Below the pieces are notes generated by a model. That model was given only the letters and a program-made list of their open reading frames with translations. It made no database searches and was not told where the DNA came from. Below, piece after piece: positions 28,827 through 35,336 of a stretch of 37,537 nucleotides of DNA. The DNA comes from Amphritea atlantica (lineage in GTDB: Bacteria > Pseudomonadota > Gammaproteobacteria > Pseudomonadales > Balneatricaceae): positions 1 through 37,537 of the forward strand of contig NZ_FOGB01000023.1 of assembly GCF_900111095.1 (NCBI RefSeq), in the 5' to 3' direction. The position numbers and the translations under genes are program-made. The number at the start of each line of letters is the position of its first letter. The stretch's first letter is position 1.

Positions 28827-28854
28827 ACCCGGCGCCCAAGGCCGGGTTTTTTTT
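28827..28854 (+). terminator. intrinsic terminator between the leader and nhaA
   Basis: ACCCGGC (28827-28833) and GCCGGGT (28841-28847) form a GC-rich stem with a 7-base loop, followed by eight uridines (28847-28854). This is a textbook rho-independent terminator in the nhaA direction. It ends 11 bases before the nhaA ATG at 28866, so every nhaA transcript from upstream must read through it. No other gene lies upstream on this strand that it could serve. Confidence 0.85.
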
Positions 28855-28865
28855 GTGTGGTGCTG

Positions 28866-30089
28866 ATGATGAAGAAACTAATCAAAGAATTCTTTCAGTT
28901 TGAAGCGGCGACCGGCATCCTGCTGATTATAGCGATGGTTCTGGCGATGATCCTTGCCAACTCCCCCTGGTCTGCTGAATATTATGAATTCTGGCGTATT
29001 AAAGGCGAGGTGCGGATTGGTTCGCTGGGGCTGGAAAAGTCCTTGCTCCATTGGGTTAACGATGGACTGATGGCGATGTTTTTTATGCTGGTTGGGCTCG
29101 AGCTGAAACGGGAAATTCAGGGAGGGCAGCTGTCAAGTTTATCTCAGGTCAGCTTACCGGGGATTGCGGCTGTTGGCGGTATGGCAGTTCCTGCTCTGGT
29201 TTTCTATCTGGTGAATATGCAGGGCAGTGCCATTGATATGCAGGGGTGGGCAATCCCTACCGCAACCGACATCGCTTTCGCTCTCGGTATTCTTTCCCTG
29301 CTGGGGCCGAGAGTGCCGGCATCGCTCAAGCTCTTTCTGATGGCGCTGGCGATCATGGATGATCTTGGCGCTATCATTGTCATTGCGCTGTTTTATACCG
29401 AGAATCTGGCAACTAATTCTCTATTGGTCTCAGCCGCAGCGATCAGTGTACTGGTGTTGATGAATCGCCTCGGTGTCGTTCGGGTGGCTGCTTACATAAT
29501 TGTGGGTGTCGTGCTCTGGGTCAGCGTGCTGAAATCCGGTGTTCATGCGACACTGGCGGGTGTCGTGCTGGCACTGGCGATTCCTAATCGGGATACAGAA
29601 GAGGACGAGTCGCCTCTGAAGAAGCTGGAACATGCCCTGCATCCCTGGGTCTCATTCGCAATTATTCCTCTGTTCGCGTTTGTAAATGCCGGGGTTGATC
29701 TGTCCGGAATATCCTTTTCACAACTCTTTAGTTCCGTACCGCTGGGAATATTGCTTGGCCTGTTTATTGGTAAGCAGTTGGGTGTGTTTCTGTTCTCCTG
29801 GTGCTGGATTAAGCTGGGCATGGCTGAAAAACCAAAGGATGCTGATTGGCTGATGCTCTATGGTGTATCTGTATTGACCGGAATAGGGTTTACCATGAGT
29901 CTGTTTATCGACTCGCTGGCCTATGAAGGGGTAGAGGACCTCTACGGCGCTGCTGATCGTCTGGCGATTCTTGCCGGTTCTGCAACCTCTGCGGTAGTGG
30001 GGTATCTCATACTCAGGTTTGCACTACGCAATGTTAAAGAGGTTGGCCGCAGTGATGAGAGCAGCGACGAAAACAGACCATCCGTTTAA
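28866..30089 (+). CDS. nhaA: Na+/H+ antiporter NhaA
   Basis: NhaA is an electrogenic inner-membrane antiporter expelling Na+ or Li+ in exchange for protons. The polytopic protein (407 residues from the ATG at 28866) shows FEAATGILLIIAMVLAMILA as the first span, then NDGLMAMFFMLVGLELKREI and GWAIPTATDIAFALGILSLL. LALAIMDDLGAIIVIALFY follows, with the two adjacent transport aspartates, and then LKSGVHATLAGVVLALAIPN, LEHALHPWVSFAIIPLFAF and GIGFTMSLFI. A second ATG follows at 28869. Neither has a visible Shine-Dalgarno because the terminator uridines occupy the expected place. The frame is also open from GTG 28857. It is divergent from nhaR. Confidence 0.95.
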   Translation: MMKKLIKEFFQFEAATGILLIIAMVLAMILANSPWSAEYYEFWRIKGEVRIGSLGLEKSLLHWVNDGLMAMFFMLVGLELKREIQGGQLSSLSQVSLPGIAAVGGMAVPALVFYLVNMQGSAIDMQGWAIPTATDIAFALGILSLLGPRVPASLKLFLMALAIMDDLGAIIVIALFYTENLATNSLLVSAAAISVLVLMNRLGVVRVAAYIIVGVVLWVSVLKSGVHATLAGVVLALAIPNRDTEEDESPLKKLEHALHPWVSFAIIPLFAFVNAGVDLSGISFSQLFSSVPLGILLGLFIGKQLGVFLFSWCWIKLGMAEKPKDADWLMLYGVSVLTGIGFTMSLFIDSLAYEGVEDLYGAADRLAILAGSATSAVVGYLILRFALRNVKEVGRSDESSDENRPSV

Positions 30090-30100
30090 AAAAACGATGG
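30078..30100 (+). terminator. hairpin over the nhaA stop codon, weak terminator candidate
   Basis: CCATCCGTT (30078-30086) pairs with AACGATGG (30093-30100) apart from one bulged C, with a loop of TAAAAA that contains the nhaA stop codon (30087-30089). The downstream sequence has only a short uridine-rich stretch (CTTTATT), so terminator strength is doubtful. Confidence 0.35.
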
Positions 30101-30251
30101 AAGCTTTATTGATCCGGTTGATTCAGAGTGTGGGCTGCTATAAGGTTGGATCTCTGAATTAACGATTGTCTGGAATCACTGTGTCAGATTTGGTATCCCC
30201 AATTGAAATAACCCTATGCCCTCTCTATGTTGGTGAGCGCTGGCGATGGCG

Positions 30252-30275
30252 TAACTGAGCCCCGCTTTTCAGTTA
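30252..30275. promoter_or_regulatory. inverted repeats in the nhaA-trpE gap, possible operator
   Basis: The 282-bp gap 30090-30371 contains no gene. At 30252-30258 TAACTGA and at 30269-30275 TCAGTTA form a perfect 7-bp dyad with a 10-base spacer. A second dyad, CTCTG (30331-30335) with CAGAG (30349-30353), lies just ahead of trpE. I looked for a tryptophan-rich leader peptide and found none, so classical attenuation is not supported. Promoter boxes could not be fixed: TATACA at 30301-30306 lacks a matching -35. Confidence 0.35.
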
Positions 30276-30371
30276 TAGCGTCCGGGCCTGGTTAACACTT
30301 TATACAGGCTACCCGAAATAGATTTCAAAACTCTGTAAACAGATAACGCAGAGTAGTTATGAGAGCAGACC

Positions 30372-31856
30372 ATGACACCAGAACAATTTGCTGAGCTAGC
30401 CGCTCAGAACTTCAATCGCATCCCGGTGGTTCGCGAAGTCTTAGCGGACCTTGATACCCCTTTGTCCACCTATATGAAGCTGGCAAATCAGCCTTACAGC
30501 TACCTGTTAGAGTCGGTTGAAGGGGGGGAAAAGTGGGGACGATATTCAATTATTGGTCTGCCTTGCCGGACGGTGCTGAAAGTATCCGGACATAGTGTTC
30601 AGATCGAGACCGACGGTGAGATTGTCGAACAGGCAGAGGTTGCTGATCCCCTTGAGTTTGTCGAGCAGTTTCAGGACCGCTACCGGGCGGCTGAATTGCC
30701 GGGGCTGCCGCGGTTTAATGGTGGTCTGGTCGGTTATTTTGGTTATGACTGTGTTCGTTATGTGGAAAAACGACTGGCGGATAGTACTCCGGAAGACGTC
30801 ATCGGTACGCCGGACATTTTGCTGATGGTTTCAGATGAAGTGGTCGTCTTTGATAATCTCAGTGGGAAGTTGATACTGATCAGCCATGCGGATCCAGATG
30901 AAGAGGATGCGTTAGCTCAGGCGCAGCTGCGTTTGGATGAGCTGGTGACCCGGTTGCGCTTTTCTGTGCCGCATCAGGACACTCAGGTAACTGAGCGTCG
31001 GGAGGTCTGCGAGTCAGAGTTTAAATCCAGTTTTGGGGAACAACAGTATAAGGATTCTGTCGATCGTATTAAGGAATATATCCTCTCCGGTGATGTGATG
31101 CAGACGGTGATCTCTCAGAGAATGACCATCCCCTTTACCAGCAGTCCTCTGGATCTGTACCGGGCGTTGCGCTGTCTCAATCCTTCACCCTACATGTATG
31201 TTTTACATCTGGGGGATCATCATGTTGTTGGCTCATCTCCGGAGATTCTGGCGCGGGTGGAAGATAACGTTGTCACGGTTCGCCCCATTGCCGGAACCCG
31301 TCCCCGGGGTGAAACCGAGGCTGAGGACCGGGCGCTGGAGAAAGATCTGCTGGCCGATCCAAAAGAGCTTGCAGAACACCTGATGCTGATCGATCTGGGC
31401 CGCAACGATGTGGGTCGGGTTGCAGAGGTTGGCAAGGTAGAGCTGACGGCGCAGATGGTGGTTGAACGCTATTCCCATGTAATGCATATCGTTTCAAATG
31501 TCATCGGTCAGCTGAAACCAGAGGTGTCGGTGATGGATGTCCTGCGTGCGACACTGCCAGCAGGAACCCTCAGCGGTGCCCCTAAAGTACGGGCGATGGA
31601 GATTATTGACGAACTCGAGCCGGTGAAACGGGGTGTTTATGGCGGTGCGGTGGGCTATCTGTCCTGGAATGGCAATATGGATACCGCGATCGCGATCCGT
31701 ACCGCTGTCATTAAAGATGGCCAGCTTCATATCCAGGCGGGTGCAGGCATTGTGGCGGATTCGGTGCCCAGCTCAGAGTGGGATGAAACTATGAATAAAG
31801 GACGCGCAATTTTTCGCGCTGTGGCGATGGTTGAGCAGGGACTGGATAATCTCTGA
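30372..31856 (+). CDS. trpE: anthranilate synthase component I TrpE
   Basis: TrpE converts chorismate to anthranilate using ammonia supplied by the TrpG glutaminase subunit, the first committed step of tryptophan synthesis. The N-terminal part has the tryptophan feedback-site motif [20 protein letters not shown]. The catalytic domain shows [75 protein letters not shown] and [20 protein letters not shown]. Length (494) is the usual size. trpG is not adjacent in this window. The start ATG gives [19 protein letters not shown] with GAGAG upstream. A strong intrinsic terminator follows, so it is monocistronic here. Confidence 0.97.
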   Translation: MTPEQFAELAAQNFNRIPVVREVLADLDTPLSTYMKLANQPYSYLLESVEGGEKWGRYSIIGLPCRTVLKVSGHSVQIETDGEIVEQAEVADPLEFVEQFQDRYRAAELPGLPRFNGGLVGYFGYDCVRYVEKRLADSTPEDVIGTPDILLMVSDEVVVFDNLSGKLILISHADPDEEDALAQAQLRLDELVTRLRFSVPHQDTQVTERREVCESEFKSSFGEQQYKDSVDRIKEYILSGDVMQTVISQRMTIPFTSSPLDLYRALRCLNPSPYMYVLHLGDHHVVGSSPEILARVEDNVVTVRPIAGTRPRGETEAEDRALEKDLLADPKELAEHLMLIDLGRNDVGRVAEVGKVELTAQMVVERYSHVMHIVSNVIGQLKPEVSVMDVLRATLPAGTLSGAPKVRAMEIIDELEPVKRGVYGGAVGYLSWNGNMDTAIAIRTAVIKDGQLHIQAGAGIVADSVPSSEWDETMNKGRAIFRAVAMVEQGLDNL

Positions 31857-31880
31857 GCAGTGCCGGGTGCTCTGAAAAAG

Positions 31881-31902
31881 CCTCCTCAGTGGAGGTTTTT
31901 TT
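31881..31902 (+). terminator. intrinsic terminator after trpE
   Basis: CCTCC (31881-31885) and GGAGG (31891-31895) form a stem with a 5-base loop, preceded by five adenines and followed by seven thymines (31896-31902). The A and T tracts can extend the pairing and would let it work in both directions. It separates trpE from the FHA-TpsB-TpsA cluster. Confidence 0.85.
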
Positions 31903-32052
31903 ATCCCTTTTCTTTATAGCAGAATATGTTTTTTTGACGCTGTTCACTGATCTGGAGCGGTTGACCTTCACCCCGGATTGTGGCCAAATGTGCACTCTCG
32001 CGGGAACAGGGAACGTTTTCAATTAGGGTATATTAACTATGGATGGTTTGCG

Positions 32053-33378
32053 GTGAAGATTAAAGTGACTCTGATTGCATTCAGGGGAATTGCTCCCGCA
32101 AGAAAAGTCGAGAAGATTTTTTCTGGCGAGGACTTCACCATTGGCAGGGCGGATGATAATGAGATCGTCCTGGAAGACCCTGATCGATACTGCTCGCGTT
32201 ATCATGCCCGTTGCTACCAGATATCCGGTAGCTATTATCTCGAAGATACCAGTTCTCCAGGCACCCAGCTTAATTCAGGCCAGTTTATTACCCGTGGTCA
32301 GCGGCATAAATTTCAGGATGGCGATCGCCTGATAATTGGTGAGAATCAGTTACTGGTGACAGTTGAAGAGGATGAGCCTGAACACCCGCAGCAGGTGAGT
32401 ATTGACTCTTTTTCTATCGATGATTTTTTTGCTGAAACTGAAACCGATTTCGTTGAATCAAGTGCTGCTTCGAGGGTAGCCCCCCTGCCCAATATCCCCT
32501 TGGGAAATACCGCAGATTATTACCGCGCGCAAAAACATCAATATGAGGCTGATGCAGTCGATCAGCATCCTTTTGATTTCTCAGACCTTTCCCCACATGG
32601 TACTGATTCCTCTGAAGTAACACCTCCTGTCAGTGAACTGTTAGCGGTAGCCAATGACGTTTCTGAAGCGTCTGAAACGTTGCAATCACCCGGTTGCGAC
32701 TCCGGTTCCGATAGCCTGACAAAACAGCCGCAGAACGCCTTGTTAACCGGGAGGGAAGAGAGTGTTGCGACAGTTGAACAGGATCAAACTGCTGAGTTAC
32801 ATATCGATAGTCGTGCTATGCGCGCTTTTCTGGATGGGCTTGGTTTAAAGCCTGAAGATCTGATTGGCAGGAATAAAGTTGAGATTATGCATTCAGCAGG
32901 GGAGATGCTGAACATTCTGACCAAGGGAACCATGGAGATTCTGCAAACCCGCAATGAGATCAAACGGGAGTTTGGTATGGATGTAACCCGCATCGGTGCA
33001 GTCCGCAATAACCCGTTAAAATTTTGTCAGCGTGTCGAAGAAGCGATGTTGATTATGTTAACCCACTCAGAAGGTTATCTTGGTCCACAGGAGTCGGTTT
33101 CGGAAGGGGTCGTAGATGTAAAAGCACACCAGGTTGCGGTTATGTCTGGCATGCAGGCGGCGTTGACTGCCCTGTTGAAACGCTTTGAGCCGACAGCATT
33201 AGAGTCGCAGCTAAATGTGCGCTTTACCCTGTCAAAAAAGAGTCGCTACTGGGATATGTACACAACGGCATATCAGCAGTTGCAGTTAGAAGCTCAGGAT
33301 AATTTTCATGGTCTTTTTGGTGAAGAGTTCTCCCGGGTGTATGAAGAGCAGGTGCGACAGATTAATAAGGTTTTGTAG
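32053..33378 (+). CDS. FHA-domain protein, type VI secretion TagH/Fha type
   Basis: This 441-residue cytoplasmic protein begins, as I read it, at GTG 32053 (MKIKVTLIAFRG) with GGATGG upstream; the open frame from 31978 has no suitable start. Residues 1-105 form an FHA domain with the phosphothreonine-binding set G31-R32, S48-R49, H51 and N74. Residues 105-255 are an acidic, serine/glutamine-rich linker. Residues 256-441 match the C-terminal domain of T6SS-associated FHA proteins (MRAFLDGLGLKPEDLIG, GTMEILQTRNEIKREFGMD, NNPLKFCQRVEEAM, and the ending FHGLFGEEFSRVYEEQVRQI). In Pseudomonas Fha1 is a target of the PpkA kinase and promotes T6SS assembly. No other T6SS gene or kinase is seen here. 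tpsB follows after 78 bp. Confidence 0.88.
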   Translation: MKIKVTLIAFRGIAPARKVEKIFSGEDFTIGRADDNEIVLEDPDRYCSRYHARCYQISGSYYLEDTSSPGTQLNSGQFITRGQRHKFQDGDRLIIGENQLLVTVEEDEPEHPQQVSIDSFSIDDFFAETETDFVESSAASRVAPLPNIPLGNTADYYRAQKHQYEADAVDQHPFDFSDLSPHGTDSSEVTPPVSELLAVANDVSEASETLQSPGCDSGSDSLTKQPQNALLTGREESVATVEQDQTAELHIDSRAMRAFLDGLGLKPEDLIGRNKVEIMHSAGEMLNILTKGTMEILQTRNEIKREFGMDVTRIGAVRNNPLKFCQRVEEAMLIMLTHSEGYLGPQESVSEGVVDVKAHQVAVMSGMQAALTALLKRFEPTALESQLNVRFTLSKKSRYWDMYTTAYQQLQLEAQDNFHGLFGEEFSRVYEEQVRQINKVL

Positions 33379-33456
33379 GTGATGCTCTGGCTGTGATGAT
33401 GTTATCACCCACACAAGAAGACGGAACATTAAAGTTTACAGGGATGAGTAGAAATA

Positions 33457-35247
33457 ATGAATAAAACCGGTTGGTTGAATACTCCAAAACAGATGCTCGT
33501 GGCAGGAGGGCTCAGTAGCCTGCTGGTTTTTTCTGCATCCGCCGCAGATCTGACCGATGCATTGTCAACGGGCGGTGCGGCTCCCCGGCTTTATGATCAG
33601 CTGAAACCCGCGCCAAAAGCGCTCGATCTGACTATTCCTCCCCGCAAAGAACGCCCTGTTGACCTGGATGCCGGGCCTCAGTTTGATGTCAATGTGCTGA
33701 ATCTATACCAGCTTATTCCATCAAAGAATATTAAGAGGCTGGTGAGTGATGATGTAGTCGTTGAGATGCTGATGGCTGCAATGGTGGAGAACAATGCCCG
33801 TTTTACACTGGGACGATTGCAGCAGCTGGCGGATAAAATCACGAACTATTACCGCGCCAAAGGGTTGGTGCTGGCAACGGCCTATGTTCCCGCCCAGGAT
33901 GTGGTGAATAATACGGTAGAGCTGCATCTGCTGATGGGGGAACTCACAGATATAGAGGTTTCGGGTGATTCCTCTTATGACGCGGAAATGATAAGCCGCG
34001 TTTTTTCTGATCAGATAGGTAAGCCGCTGAATAAGTCGGATATAGAGTCTTCATTATTGACTGTGCTCGATTACCCGGGTCTTGATATTTCGGGGATTCT
34101 TGAGCCTGGTGATCAGGTAGGCTCTACCAAAATGCTGATCAATGTTAACAGTGAGGATCGGCTGTCCGGTGCCCTCTATCTGGATAATAAAGGTTCACAA
34201 TATTCAGGTGAAGAGCGTCTGGGTCTGGACCTTTCCGTGAATAACCCTCTGGGGTTGGCTGATAAGCTGACGCTGAATTTTATCATACAGAATAAGCCTG
34301 AAGTTGACGGTGACTTTTCAGTGGATAATGCGAAGTATAGTGGGGCAACATATGAGTTTAGTCCGGTGGACTCTGACTATATCGCTTCACTGCATTACCA
34401 TCAGAGTGACTACGAAATAGGGCGTGACCTGGCTGCATTTGCGTTTGCGGGTAAATCAAAGCAGTGGAAAGCCGGGTTGAAAAAACAGCTGGGCCGTAGT
34501 CGAACCCGAAACAATTATGTTAAGGGTGAACTGGTTCATGATCGGGTAAAAAATACTCAGGCGTCGGTACAGAACAGTGCGGATAAGCTTACCGCTCTGG
34601 TTGCTTCCTATGGTTTTGATTTCTCAGATAACATTTTTGGTGGTGGTTTTACCCGGGGGGAGGTGTCATTCGAGCACGGTTTAGCCGGCATTCTGGGGGC
34701 GATGGATAATGATGATGAAAATGCCAGCCGTATCACATCTGAAGGCCCAGCTCCTGCCGACTATAACCTGATCGAATTAAACCTATCCCGCTATCAGCGG
34801 TTGTCTGAAAATAATGCGCTTATTGTTAAGTTCAATGCGCAGTATTCGCCGGATTCATTATTCTCGGTTAAACAGTTTAGCATGGGTGGGTTTGACAGTG
34901 TCAGGGCCTACCCAAGCGGTGAGTACCTGGCTGACTCCGGCTTTTATACAGGGTTAGAGTTGATCAGTAACGCCCCAGGGTTTGCCAGCCAGCCCGCATT
35001 TAATAATCGTACCTGGGGAGAGGTTTTACAGCTAATGCTGTTTGCTGATTATGCCCATGGTTATAAGAATAATGCACTGCTGGGTGAAGAGTCTCAGATA
35101 GACCTGAGTGGGCTGGGCGTCGGTTTGCGCCTGATGCCTGCGACATCATTTACAGCGACCTTGTCCGTTGCTACCCCTCTGGGGAGCAGGAAAGCTACGA
35201 ATAATCGTGACCCTCAGGTTTATGGTGAACTGAACTATCTGTTCTGA
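33457..35247 (+). CDS. two-partner secretion outer-membrane transporter TpsB (ShlB/FhaC/HecB family)
   Basis: TpsB proteins are Omp85-family barrels that recognise a TpsA exoprotein through two periplasmic POTRA domains and export it to the surface. The 596-residue protein has a signal peptide (MNKTGWLNTPKQMLVAGGLS to FSASA), then POTRA-like segments at about 70-240 (ARFTLGRLQQLADKITNYYR, YYRAKGLVLATAYVPAQDV, LHLLMGELTDIEVSGD). The 16-stranded barrel runs from about 245 to the terminal YGELNYLF, ending in phenylalanine as barrel proteins do. The conserved loop-6 tetrad is VRAY (482-485) in FDSVRAYPSGEYLAD, a common variant of VRGY. The tpsA partner begins 89 bp downstream. Confidence 0.93.
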   Translation: MNKTGWLNTPKQMLVAGGLSSLLVFSASAADLTDALSTGGAAPRLYDQLKPAPKALDLTIPPRKERPVDLDAGPQFDVNVLNLYQLIPSKNIKRLVSDDVVVEMLMAAMVENNARFTLGRLQQLADKITNYYRAKGLVLATAYVPAQDVVNNTVELHLLMGELTDIEVSGDSSYDAEMISRVFSDQIGKPLNKSDIESSLLTVLDYPGLDISGILEPGDQVGSTKMLINVNSEDRLSGALYLDNKGSQYSGEERLGLDLSVNNPLGLADKLTLNFIIQNKPEVDGDFSVDNAKYSGATYEFSPVDSDYIASLHYHQSDYEIGRDLAAFAFAGKSKQWKAGLKKQLGRSRTRNNYVKGELVHDRVKNTQASVQNSADKLTALVASYGFDFSDNIFGGGFTRGEVSFEHGLAGILGAMDNDDENASRITSEGPAPADYNLIELNLSRYQRLSENNALIVKFNAQYSPDSLFSVKQFSMGGFDSVRAYPSGEYLADSGFYTGLELISNAPGFASQPAFNNRTWGEVLQLMLFADYAHGYKNNALLGEESQIDLSGLGVGLRLMPATSFTATLSVATPLGSRKATNNRDPQVYGELNYLF

Positions 35248-35289
35248 TTCTGACTGAATACGAAAAAGCTCTGCAATAAATTACTAAAC

Positions 35290-35305
35290 TTGGCAATGTT
35301 GCCAA
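35290..35305. repeat. perfect palindrome between tpsB and tpsA
   Basis: TTGGCAA (35290-35296) and TTGCCAA (35299-35305) flank a TG dinucleotide. As DNA it is a compact operator-like dyad; as RNA the two-base loop is too tight for the full stem, though a shortened one could form. It lies 31 bases before the tpsA start, ahead of the AAAGGGA ribosome site. It might uncouple expression of the large exoprotein from its transporter. Confidence 0.5.
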
Positions 35306-35336
35306 TCTGGTTGAAACGTTAAAAGGGATATGCTCC

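Noticed and set aside
30333-30344. LexA-like CTGT...ACAG near trpE
   Set aside because: CTGT and ACAG are separated by 2 bases, not the 8 required for an SOS box.
30200-30371. Possible trp leader peptide
   Set aside because: All ATG/GTG frames in the gap lack tandem tryptophan codons and no attenuator follows before trpE.
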